This document shows positions 33,661 to 46,002 of a stretch of 64,000 nucleotides of DNA, piece after piece. This DNA comes from Sphagnum magellanicum (Eukaryota > Streptophyta > Sphagnopsida > Sphagnales > Sphagnaceae): NCBI GenBank assembly GCA_021904315.1, contig CM038909.1, forward strand, positions 21,242,212 through 21,306,211, in the 5' to 3' direction. The translations under genes and the position numbers were made by a program. The notes beneath the pieces were generated by a model that searched no databases, was not told where the DNA came from, and saw nothing but the letters and a program-made list of their open reading frames with translations. How positions within the stretch are numbered: position 1 is the stretch's first letter; each line of letters opens with the position of its first letter.

Positions 33661-36555
33661 GGACATTTGTCAGCTTCCTATGTTTTACAACTTGTCAAGC
33701 TTTGTGGAGAGAAAAGGTAAAGCACTGATGCTGGTTGCTTTTTGGGCCTGACTAGGGAGCCCAGAGGTCAAAACTCAGACTGAGAAGAAACACAGTTATA
33801 CAACCAAAACATTTAACATGGAAATACTTTAATAGCATTACTTGTGTTACAAGAACATGAGTTTTATAACCTTGATGAGGGCAGCTAAGCACAATATCAG
33901 GTAGTTACCTTATATCTGGATTGCTTGCAAACTGTTGAGCAGTGCATGCAGCCACTCTATCGTACAAGAGCAGCTGATTGCTATACATCTATACACAAAA
34001 CATATAGAACAATATGCCTGAACAATTAAACAATCAGCTTAACAAGAGCTTCGTGTACAGAACAGCTTTACTACAAAAAGAAGGATCGTGTACGTAGACA
34101 TAAAGTCAGCTTAAAATGTAGAGAGCAAAGTAATACAATTTAGCTTAATTGATGGCAATGTCCCAAGTTTATTAAGTATTCTATTTACCACTGTAGAACT
34201 ATATCCAAAAACGACATCCAACACTCTAAGAGAGCATGATCCAAAAGAAAATAATCTTTCATGATCTTCAAAGTATATAATATACTTTAATGGCAATATA
34301 TCTGCAGAAAGAGATATTTATTATGGTGATATTCACATAACTAGCTAGACAAATAACCAAAACATGTTATTAGAGCTCCACCATAGCTGCTTGTCCAAAG
34401 CTGTAACATAATCACAGTGGAACTTTGGCCATATATGAGATATTGGAATAATATAATAGATTAGTCTTCTACCTGTGGCATGAATTTCCTGAACTGCCCT
34501 CTTTCGACTCTCCCTAGGAGCTTGATATCAGTGATGGGGAATTCAAACTAAGATCTCAAGTGACTTGGAAGTGACAGTGGAGATCAGTGACTGGTCATGC
34601 AGGCCACATTGTACGTAAGGTGCAGGCTCAAAAAGCCAAAATACAGCATAGTTCTGTGTCCATTATCATCACTTCATGAAAGGCGATGAAATCCTAAGTC
34701 CTCACAAAGTCCATGTAGACGAGGTGATCTCTAGTCCCGTGCGTTGATCATGCTCTTGCGAGATCTTTTCGATGGCTGCACATGCGTACGACATCGAGAG
34801 CTCTTTATTATTCAAAAGGATGAATCTGCTGCATGGCTGAATTAGATCTTTTCACCCTTAACCTAATTTCTTTGGCCAACGTTCAGGAAGTCCAAAGACT
34901 ACCAGCACCAATTAACCACAATGTCGCAGCTTCACACTTAATGTTGCTAGATCTAGTTGATCTTGCGAAATAGATATAAGATATACTCTTGATCATGTCT
35001 ATCCTTTAAAGGGCTACCATCCTTGTCTGGCATGGAAGCTCTTACCACTTGAATTAACGTATTCAATGTAGTTGACTAATAAGAGTGCGCAATCCCCGTC
35101 ATGCATCTAAAAGTGTTCGAATCAGCAGCATTAAAGACCAACTATAGCAGTTTCACGTACCTTCGAAGTGGATTTTCCTGAAGATAAGCAGCTGGTGCAT
35201 GTCGGTAAATAGTCGGACCGTTGCCAAGCCTAGTCCCTTAAAGCTCCTTCGACCTCACCCGGCCACATATTTCTTTTGAAGTTCTGAAAAGATTTTCCTC
35301 CATGAACAACACCACATTCCATACCAACTCCTAGTGAAGAAGACTAGGCTTTGAAATCTTTTGCATGGAGAACAAACCGTAAGGGAAACTTGCATGGAAA
35401 TCCTTCCCAAAAAAATTGGGAGAGGTCAAGGCATCACCACCCGTTGGAGACGCTGTCCAACTCAGGAGCAAAACAGGGGATCCAAAAAATAAAAATAAAA
35501 AAAAATAAAATTTCGGTCATATCCACTGGTTGTAAAATAACCCCTCGTTGTTGATCATGAGCAGTGGCTCTCAATTCCTAATGACATTTAACATCTCTAA
35601 AGCCATGTGTAAAATATTTGTAGGTGGATGAAGAGGGAGTTTCCATGTCTGCCATCCACTCACTATCCAACTGCAAATAAATTGGTCAAATTATGGGCGA
35701 AATCACCTCGCTATTTCTCAACTTCTCAACGCACTTTGAAAGAACCCACATTTGGCAGTTTCACGTTAATTAATGGGACGTGGATCAAGTCAAAATTATA
35801 TCTTTGCACTGGGACAACCCGTTTTTGAGGTAATGTGACTAGCATTTGTGAGTCTGGTGATCTCCAGATCGGTAGGGGCACCTCCAAGAAAAAGTGGGAA
35901 CCCACTAAAATAGTGAGTGAGTTTGGGAATTTTTTGCATAAAAGCCCCAACTATTTAGGCAAGGAAAGCACAAATAATGGGCCAATGGGATACGCAAAGA
36001 AACCTGACCTAAAAGCACAATACTAGCAACGGCACCAATTTACTTTAGAGATGTTACAGCTGAAAGAAGTGTAGAGAGGGATCACATGGCTATGCGTCAA
36101 AAGAGCTTGTAAATCCTTGCAGACTTAGCATAATCCCAAGATCACAATAGTGTAAGAATGTGAGATTCTATCAATGTGGGTTGTTACAAATCTCCTTCTT
36201 TAAGGATTCAACATTGATGTTCTTGTAAGAATATGTCAATCAACGAATTCTTATAGTAGGGGATCATGGGTTGTTTTTAGTCCCCTACTGCAAGATTGAA
36301 CATTCATCATCATGTTCTTATATGATGCATATTGAAGGTGAGATGATATTTCTCACCTGACACTTGAAAGTGATGGTTACTTGTCACTACATTCAATTTG
36401 TTTCAAAGTTATTTCAAGAAAGTGGGAAAATCCATTAAAATCCAAATATGAAAGTTGTTCAAAACAACATGATATAAATAAAGTTCTTCAAACTCATCTA
36501 ATATACATCAATGTTTCAAACATGTTCCAAAACTTAAGTTTCAACATGAACGGTT
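33661..36555. other. intergenic DNA, no gene seen
   Basis: The part from about 34460 to 35560 is less AT-rich and may be an old transposon, but no coding region, LTR ends or repeat partner could be recognised. Confidence 0.45.
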
Positions 36556-36563
36556 GTCCACAC

Positions 36564-36850
36564 CAGCCGTTTTTGTTTGTGCAAAATGCAATGTTGAAAT
36601 TTTTTGATATTTTTTGTGGCACATTCAAGAAGTCATTTTTTTGAAAAAGTTGGTCAATTTTTTTTAAATCAAGAAAATCCAAAAAGTTTCTAGACGTTTT
36701 ACATAATTAAAGTAGGAACATACAAAAAATTATTTAAAATGTTGAAATATTTTCACTTCATATTTCTTCAATTTCCAAATGTGGTTAAATTACTTAGGTG
36801 GATGATTGCCACCTTGGATACATCACAAAGTTCAAGAAAAAAAAACAGTG
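36564..36850 (-). mobile_element. hAT-like MITE
   Basis: Starts CAGCCGTTTTTG, ends AAAAACAGTG; flanks GTCCACAC (36556-36563) and ATCCAAAC (36851-36858) match at six of eight positions. The body in reverse has AATGTGGTTAAATTA, GGATGATTGCCACC and GATACATCACAAAG, as in the family. An older copy than most. Confidence 0.78.
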
Positions 36851-37792
36851 ATCCAAACTTGAATCTACTAAATGTATTCACATGTGCCTTGGAGTCTTGA
36901 TTAAATTAATTCAAATACTGGACAATGTAGGTCCATGGTGATTAATATTTGAAGATTATAATGGGTTAGCTTCCATTCTATGGAGTTGGAGCCTCAGATT
37001 ATGGAAGGTTTGTAAACTAAGTTCCAGAGTTGTAGCACTAATATTGGAGATTATAATGGGTCGCCTTCCATTTGCCTTCCATGCACCTCTTAGGTGGGAT
37101 TATGGAAGGGTTGTAAATTTAAATTACCAACTCAAAAATTTCAGTTGGTAGTTATATTTTTTTTAGCACAATTGTTTTCCTAAGTTTCATATAATGTCAT
37201 GTGACTTTATGGACATTTGGTCCCATGAGGTACATCTGAATATGTCTGATAAGAAAAAAAAGACATCTCAAAATTTTGACACTTATTCTTACAAGCAAAA
37301 TTCTAGAATCATTTTTGGTAGACAAAGGATTCTTTGTGCACCCATCAATTTATTCACAACCAAAACAATTCAATAAAGCTTAGTGCATGACATGGTAATT
37401 TTCTAACTGGCTGGTGCTTGGTTTTCTATAAAAAAATCTTTTTCATATCCCAAAAAAAAAGAAGACATAACAATTACCAGTAAAATAAAATACCTATGAT
37501 TGCCCACCATGTGTCATTTACATCTCTACACACATAGAATTAATCATTGGGACTGCATCAATATTATTCATGAAGTTCAATCCCTGGACCCAAGGATGGA
37601 ATGAATTCCTTTCTCACCAATCCATCCACTTGCTGTGTAAACAATCTACTCTACTCTTTATTTTATTTAAACCATACTTCATTTAAACATTACACATAAC
37701 CCTAAATTTGATGATTCACATCTTATTGATAAATTGTTCAAATGAAAAAAAATTTAAAAATTATTCATAAATTTTTTTCAATAATGTACAAA

Positions 37793-37793
37793 A

Positions 37794-37827
<34 letters not shown>
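37793..37827. repeat. (TA)n(TG)n compound microsatellite
   Basis: A TA run passes directly into about eleven TG dinucleotides. Confidence 0.92.
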
Positions 37828-40558
37828 AAAAATGTAAATTCATTTAAAAAAAAAAAAAAGAATTTTGCTATTGAATAATATTTCAATGATCATTTTTTGA
37901 AAAAAAATTCAAACACATGATTTGTAAATGGAGAAACCTTTGTGGGTAGTATAAGAATACATAAAATATATTCTTCATATTTAAACCTTCATTTGATTTA
38001 TGAATTTATATTATACAAACTTTCTTCCAATATATCATACTTTTATAAATAACTTTTAATTTAAACATGTGACTCCATAAAATCTTACTTATATGTATAA
38101 TATTAGTTGAAATTAATTCTTTACATGTCATAATTCTTTATGTGTGAACTTATATTAATAGTCATTTTTGAATCATTGTAAAGTAATTTTATGATCACAT
38201 TATGTATGTAATGACACATCATTTTGTAAACATCATTTGCATAGTCATTCTTTAGTTATATTTGAAATGATTTTATCATAATCACATTTTCATATGATAT
38301 TTTGGACATTCACGTCATTTTGTCATCAATTGTGAGTGCCATATGGATGAAAATTTATAATGAAAAAACAACATCAACCTTCCTGGCATCATGTTATCAT
38401 CTATTAATCAAATGCACCTTTAATATATGACTACAACTTTTTACACATAGAATTTGAAAGAATATCCAATTAATACAATCAATAACTAGTCATTAAGAAC
38501 ATTTAATCATTGATTTTTTGGTTACAAAGGACAAAATTTCTTCTAGTGTTAATGTGATTAAAATTTGTCATCCAAATATGACACCTTATGATTATAATGT
38601 TACTTTTGATATGTGATAATATTAAAATTGAATATATATAACTATGTTTTAAACTAAAAACATAGTATATTTTTCATGTTTTTAATCATTGTTTATAATA
38701 GTCCTACTATCAAAGTAAACCTTCAAAAAAAACATTTTTGTCATGCCAAGATTTTTCAAACCATGACACTTTTTATCATGCTTTTCATATCATTGGATTC
38801 TCAATGAATAGGGTTGCATCAAGTTTTTGGACTTATATTGCAAAAGTTATTGAATATTAATTTTATGATTGAAAATTCAATGAAATCAAAAAAAAGTTTT
38901 GGGACAATTGGGGCATGTTCTTGATATTGTTGGAAAGCCATGAATGATCAATAAGAAATATTAAATCTTGAGTAACTTTTGTTTCTAAAAATTCAGTAAC
39001 AAATAAAAATAAAAATTTGATTTTAGGCTTAGGAAAAATAAATTGGGGTATATTCTTGCTGTTTTTGGAAATCTTTTAATGAATAAGATTTAATGGACAT
39101 GGTTTTGTAATTTTTAGACCTAAGATGCAAGAGATATTGAATTTTGAGTAAATTATGTTTATCACTAAAAAATTACTAAAAATAAAATCTCAAATTTTTA
39201 ACAAGAATGAAAATTGGATTTAGATTTGATAGACTAAAGAAGTTAAGGCACATTCTTGATGTGGTGGAAAAACCTCAATGAATAGGATATAATGGAAAAA
39301 AATTTAATTATTAAACATAAGGCATAAGAAATAGTGAATTTTGAGTGAAACTTTTCATGGTAATTTTAGAAATAACTAAATTTTTCCAAGCCTAAATATA
39401 GAATAATAATAATAATGACATTAAAGACATGTTGAATTAACTTCATTCTAAGATGTATTGACATTTCAAATTTAAAAAAATTGAATTATATGTAGTTATA
39501 AGATTAAATGCTTTAAAATAAATAAAGTATTATAGTTGAATTTGTAGCCAATTTCAGAATATTTTTAATCCATATAAATTTTTTTGACACATGAAATTTG
39601 AATACTTTCAAAAATTGAATATATTTATGAAATTAAAAATTTGAAAATTACACATTATTAAAGACAATACATTTGAATTTATAATTTGAATACCAAAGTT
39701 TAAATATTATATTTGAATCTTTGAAATACATGTTAAAATAAATTTCTAATGTTTATATCTAATTGAATGTCAATATTTTTCACTACATGATATTGTGGTT
39801 GGATTGTTTGAACCTTAGTGTGTGGCCAAGAAGATGGAGGGTTCAATTTTTTGATATAATATCAAATGTTCAAAAATTGACACATGACGTATTATGGTGA
39901 TTTTTTTTTAAAAAAAAATGAAAGACTAAAAGTTACTATATAAATATATTTTTTAAAAACGATACATGACACCAAGCTTACAATGCAAAATAAAATAAAA
40001 TAAAAATAAACAAGAGACCATACCCCACATACACATAATAAAACTAACAACCCCTCTCCCCTCCAAAATAAAACATCTTAACATGTGACTGTAGCCTATA
40101 CCATACAGCTGAACAAAACTGAGGAACCCACAAAAATATCTAAACAAAACACCATACTACAAAACATACACATAACAAAAAGTGAGAAACCTAATAAATA
40201 AATAAATAAACCTTAACATGAAACTATAAGCCACATTAGATCATTTGCCCAAGACTGAAGAAACCTAAAAAAAAAATTCAAACAAGCAATCAACACTTAC
40301 AATACACATCATTAAACTAAGAAACCTTTTTTTTTAAAGAGCATTCCAAACCTGCAACCAACACAGTATGTACCTGTGCAATACATGTGACATTTTTACA
40401 TTTGACATGTGGTTGTAACAACTTATGTGTGATAGTAAAAAATGAATTAATTTTTTTTTTTTTCATCATATGATTATCAAACATCTTAAGTGCAACATGA
40501 ATAAAATAATTTTCTTTTTCTTTCATGTGAGGACGTCAACATTTTTACATGTGACCAA

Positions 40559-40590
40559 GATAAATAAATAAATAAATTTATTTATTTATC
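40559..40590. repeat. near-perfect palindrome of TAAA/TTTA units
   Basis: GATAAATAAATAAATA is followed by its near reverse complement AATTTATTTATTTATC with no loop. Confidence 0.85.
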
Positions 40591-41409
40591 ATACTCAAGG
40601 CTTGAGGGCCAGGTGGGTAAGGTGGAGCATGCTTCGCATATTTTATGAAACACTTGAGATAAAGAGTTCAAGTATATGTAAAGTATATTTTTCATAATCA
40701 ATTCTAACAACTATATATATATTTAAATCATTTATGAAATTTATTTCCTAGTGAATTAGTTTTATTTCTTCCCACATCAGTTCGAAAAAAATGACTCCCC
40801 ATATATATGGATACAATTTTTTAGTAGGGTCGACATCTTTTGTGACTCCTATTATTGTGTTTGCACCCCCAAGACTTAGGCAATAAGCTTAAGGGAATAA
40901 GTGCGCATATCTCTTAACATTTCTTGAGAGCCAACATCCTCAAGGTGGAGGAAGGAGCTATCTAATAGTGAGTGGGCTGCTTCTTTGATTTTTGTAATAA
41001 CTGCCAGTTCAGTGTATTTGAAAAAAATCAGAATCAAAGAAACATTGGGTTCAGGTAGTTTGAAAATATCAGCTTAAAACAACTGTGAGTTCTGGGTATT
41101 TCAAAACCCTGAAAGAACCACTGGGTCTCATTAAGGAAGCAAACCAAAAACCAACAGTTATTTGACATTTTCGAAAAAACAAATTGAGAAACACAATTAT
41201 ATAGTAACTGAATTCTTGATAACCATGGTTATCAACTCTGATACCCGGTTTCATACCCTAGATTTGTTTGGTACAGTTTCTTATGCCTACCTGCCCTTCA
41301 ATGCTATTTACTATCTACTGTGCACAAGTAGTGACTTGTCTAGTTGGGGAAACTAGTGTGCACGGTGCACAGCTTATTAGACCTTCTGGTTGGATAAGAA
41401 GAAGAAGAA

Positions 41410-41487
41410 AATCTTCTTTATTATGTGAACTCACTTAATTAATGAAAAGAATATCTTCTTTATTATGTCGACTCACATAATTAATGA
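41410..41487. repeat. tandem duplication, about 40-base unit
   Basis: ATCTTCTTTATTATGT, ACTCAC and AATTAATGA occur twice in succession with few differences. Confidence 0.85.
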
Positions 41488-42436
41488 TCCGTATAAGAGT
41501 TCCATCCTGAAGTTCAATACATTTAATTAAGCATTGAGAATTCAAATTCTGATAAGTAGGAAAGTTGAGCAATAATTTCAAATGAAGCAATAGTTGATTC
41601 AGGCAGTATTAAGGATGGCTTTCCTAATCTGGATTGTGCACCTTTTTAGAAATAGTTGGGAAGTGGAATTGGGCGTTTGGTTGCTACGTTGATAACTGGG
41701 CATATAAACTTAGAGACCTACTGACCTTAGGGTAAGGTATTGCCTGAAAGCACTAGAAATTTCCTAAATTTTGCTTGTGATTTTTTTGAGGCACCAGAAA
41801 GCTGGTGCATTAAGTAAAAACGTTGTTCCATGTGACGTAATTATTTCCCTTGCTGCTAATTATTTGCTATGGTACTTCAGCATTTATGCATTTATGGAAG
41901 AGTGGGGTAAGGGTTGCTTTGTAACTAGATTAAGGATTCTTTAAACTTCAGAGGTGTCACCATTTTATTTTGAGCTGGAAAAAAGAAAGGGGATGTTGAA
42001 ACGGCTTGGACTCACCCAGCATTTTTTTTCAAAACCCTAAGAAAGAGACTGCTCCTGGGTGCTGGGTCACACGATCGGAGACAACCTACACCTTCAAAGT
42101 GAAGTACAAAAGCCCGCCAGATGGAATTTACCTGCATTGATTGATCATGCTTAGCATTGCTGTGTGCAGTCATATGAATACATGTTTCATTTATATTTTT
42201 TAAAAGCATTGTGAGACTTTTGGTTGAAAAGCCTCCAAAAAATAGGAATGTCGGAACTGCAGAGTTTTTACATTGGGAAGGATGTTGGTTTGGGTGTATT
42301 GAAACAGTGGGCTACTTAAGTATGCTACTGTAACTATGGAGGTGTAGAATTTTGTTTTTCAAAGGGGCCAAAAAAACTAGTGCATCTTGAATATAGTGTT
42401 AATTAAGGAATTTCTGTTTGTAACTAAAGTGATAAT

Positions 42437-42560
42437 CATTCATCAGAAGATATAGAATAAGTGATGATCATCGCCAAAAGATTTAGCCAGATCTGGCTAT
42501 AGACTAGAAATAAAGTACAAATCTTTAATCATCTTGCTATTTGTTTGGCTACACAATGAC
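42437..42560 (+). mobile_element. hAT-like MITE, fragment
   Basis: Carries GTGATGATCATCGCC, AGATTTAGCCAGATCTGGCTATA and TTGTTTGGCTACA from the family body. Neither end was found. Confidence 0.5.
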
Positions 42561-45171
42561 AACGACATAGGGTAGAAAGGCTGGTGAGCGAGCATTTGAT
42601 CTTAGGTCTTCAAAGAGTTTAGATGCCCCTTCAACCATAGCACTACTAGGCCTTTATAGCACTTGATTTTGAGCTGAAATGAGAAAGTTATGACCCCCCA
42701 AGTTGAGGGGGATCTTGTTGTTTGAAAAAAGTTGGATAGAACGCATGAAACTTTATCTTCATGCATTTTATTATCTGTGAACAAACATTTTGGAACCTTA
42801 TGCCAAGACATTGTCTTTTTATAAACATGAGATTGATAACTTAATTAAGTGTAGACTCTTTTTTATTATTGTTCAAATTTTTAAAAAACTTGTAATAAAC
42901 CCAAATATTTGTAATAGCAGTTGCAAGGTCATGGGGGCATTTAGGGTTTTGAATTAAAGATCTTCTGAACAAGAACCTAATACCTTAAAATTGACGACCT
43001 TGATGACACCACTTGGCGTGATTTGTAGTTCTTTCCTTGGATTTGAAAAAAGAATGTTGCAACGTTGCTATCACAATTCTTTCCAAAGTCTAGACCTTTT
43101 TTTGCTTCTCTTTCTTTCACTCTCTCATCTTGTCCCCTTAAGTTTGTTTTGAGCTTTTTTTCTATATCACTCTTTCTTTTTTGTCTCTATTCCCTTTTTA
43201 ATGTTTGTATCTCCTTTAAGAAGCCAACTTTCTTTCTTTGAGTATGTATGTGTCCAAGTCTAAAGAGTGTCGTAGCACTCTTTTTCTGAATCTATGCGCC
43301 TATGCTCTATGCACCTCTCTAAGAAGATGACATCAATGCCACCATTGCCAATGTTCCCTCATTGATTCTTTATGCGTGTATGTGCATCATTTCTTGTCAA
43401 CACCTATATGTGAATGCTTAGGACACCATCACCAAAACCTGTTGACATTCCCTTGTGACGTTCGCATGTTGATGGTCCCCATCCCCAACGCTCCTTTGTC
43501 GTAAACTAATGGTCCTTCAAGCAAGCTCCTTGGTCGAATTGCCTCTCCAACAAATTGAACGTTTATGTGCACTATGTGCCAATGACGCCATCATTAGAAC
43601 CTTTTCATTGAGGCCATCGTTGTTGACACAAAGGCCATCACATTAATGCAAACATCACCATCTACCATCTTGTTTTTATTTTTCATTTGCCAATTGTGTC
43701 TACCATGTTTTGGTCTACCATGTTTGAACCTTATTTGAAATTACCATGTTTGTGACTACCATTGCCTCATTTCATTTCATTTTTGTGTTTGTGTTTTCTA
43801 TAGAAAATTGATGCATCAAATGGCATTGACGATGGCCAAATTACCCCCATGCCACATTTTTTTCCCCTTGAGAACAAGGAGCTGTTTTTTTGTTGCCATT
43901 GTTGTTCGTTCTCTTTCCTTTATTCCTTGGGCTTTACCTTATTCCATGTATTTCACTCCCTGTTTTCACATTATCCCCCCTTGTTTTGACCTAATTCCCT
44001 AGACATTTATTTCACTTTATCTTTATTTTACCCCCTTATCTTTATCATATTCCATGTATTTCCCTTATTCCTTGACCTATGTATCTTTTTAAATATCTCT
44101 TCTTTGATTAGCCATCATAACCCACCACAAACCTTCCTTCACTTATAGTATTTGAATAGAATGTTGCAATTTTGCGGGAACATGCCTAACAAGTTACATT
44201 TTTTCCTCTCTTTGTTGTCTATCATTTCTCTATCATGCAGAGGTGATTCCTAAACCAAACCCCATGTAACTTAGAGGATGAGTTTGATACCTTGTTCTAA
44301 AGTTATTGTGAAATCTTTCACTAGCAACCTTTAATAGAAGTAACAAACCATGCCTCATTAAATTTAGTTCTATCCTCTTTTTAAATTCTCGTTTGAACTA
44401 TTTGCTCAACTTAGATGAATTGTGTATCTTCAACTCTTCTAAACCTTTTTTTTCCCCCTTTCTTTAGTTTTTTGCTCCCTTAGTTTATTTACAATTTTTT
44501 CTGTCCACAACCTTCTATTTTAAAATAGCTAAATATTGGTCTAATGTTACCACATGTGAATTGGAATAATCCACTAGTGATTCGTCGCTTTGTTTTTTCT
44601 TGGTTGGTAATGCAAGTAATGACAACATGTGAGCGAATCCAACTTTTTCATTATGATTTAAACCAATTAGGTTTTTTGATTTTGAAATAACATCTTCTAA
44701 ATCCACCACCAATTAATTTTTTTCATGATTGTTTATTGTTGTGCGAAGACTATTTGCCATTTCAACATAATAATGTGGCATGGGTGAAGGGGGGGGGCAA
44801 TTAAAATTAGTTGGAAACTTTGCTTAAAAGGTCCTTACAATATTCAGCAACTTTATGGTAACATTAGCCTCATTGTTGCTTGACTCATCTATTGCATTTG
44901 AATGGTATGAAAGTTCATGTTCCTCTTTTTTTGCTACAATGAATACATCACCTAGACAAAAATTTTCCAACCATGGCTACATGATTTAGTGGCCAAATTA
45001 TAAAAACCCTAAACCTTGATTTTACGTTCTCCTTTTTCAAGGATTGTTGCAAGGCCTTGTCCACCCATGTTTTTATTATAATTTTTCCTAATTCAAGATA
45101 GTTGTTTTTCACCATGGCAAATTTTTTTTCTTTCTAAAAGTTCTTTTGAATGGTTTGAAGTAAGTGACATC
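42561..45171. other. intergenic DNA, no gene seen
   Basis: T- and CT-rich sequence with short accidental frames. No repeat ends recognised. Confidence 0.5.
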
Positions 45172-45176
45172 CAATG

Positions 45177-45997
45177 TGACGCGCTCCCAAGTCACGGGGT
45201 GAAACCCACTTGAGGGTTTCACAAAGTCAAGTTGCGGAAAGTTGAGACTTGGAGGCACGCTCCCGGCTTCCAATTCTAAAAAGGGGTAGAAGGTCGAGTT
45301 GGGAGCCCAGGGATTAGACTAGGAAGAGGGACTAACTTAGCTCGTGTGAATCTGCATCCAAAAACCAACCACAAGAGGTTAGTTTAGCATTCGGGACACC
45401 CTTTGGTGTTGGGACTTGCCACGGGCACTTGGACACACAAAACTCACCACGGCCCGGACTCGGGGGAAGCCACCACCTTCCCCCTTATAGTATTCTCTAT
45501 GGCTGGTCGCGGAGGCTACATCCGAACGGCACATTTTGTTGGGACTCCCGAAATGGAGTCCCGAAATTGTCCCGGCTAGACTCCCGGGACTTTGAACAAC
45601 CATAGCTCCTCGTCCCAAACTCAGATTGGGACGAATCCTAAATCAAAGTTGTAGCTCTTGTCGAGAGCTTTTCAACGGCGTGTCGCACTCTTCAAGGCAA
45701 CGTTGGGAAAAGGTCGATTTTTGACTTTTAGTGGTCGGGAGTCAAACTGCCAGTTTGATTCCCGGCCCTTCTTTTGCCCATAACTTGGGCTGCAAATGTT
45801 TGAATGGCTAATGCGAGGCCATTTTCGATATCTACGTTTCAAGACCTTTCCAATGACACCAAGAACGCCTCAATGCAAGGTGTTTTGGGCCTTGCTGTCA
45901 AGCTCTAAACATTCGGGAGTCCCAGCGGACTCCAAACCTCCAACTTTTCCAATTGTTGGGCTTCACCCCCACACTTGGCCAAAGTGGGGTTGCGACA
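45177..45997 (-). mobile_element. solo LTR, same family as 20200-21116, opposite orientation
   Basis: On the plus strand it begins TGACGCGCTCCC and ends GGGGTTGCGACA, with CAATG on both sides (45172-45176 and 45998-46002), a perfect 5-base target duplication. Reverse-complemented it aligns with the first LTR: TGTCGCAACCCC start, GGCAGTTTGACTCCCGACCACTAAAAGTC, a GGGACTCCC-rich hairpin zone, TACTATAAGGGGGAAGGTGG and TTCTACCCCTT. No internal region is attached. Each LTR has its own intact duplication, so they are two separate insertions, not the two ends of one element. Confidence 0.88.
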
Positions 45998-46002
45998 CAA
46001 TG

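Larger units (their letters stand above)
36859..42430. other. long AT-rich stretch with no gene seen
   Basis: Very AT-rich between about 37400 and 40600. It contains an AT/GT microsatellite at 37793-37827, a palindrome of TAAA/TTTA units at 40559-40590 and a tandem duplication at 41410-41487. tRNA-like A/B box pairs near 40611/40664 are weak. No codon-biased frame or protein motif was seen. Confidence 0.55.

Noticed and set aside
20200..45997. A single giant element bounded by the two LTRs
   Set aside because: The LTRs are in opposite orientation and each has its own different target duplication (GGTAT and CAATG), so they are separate insertions.
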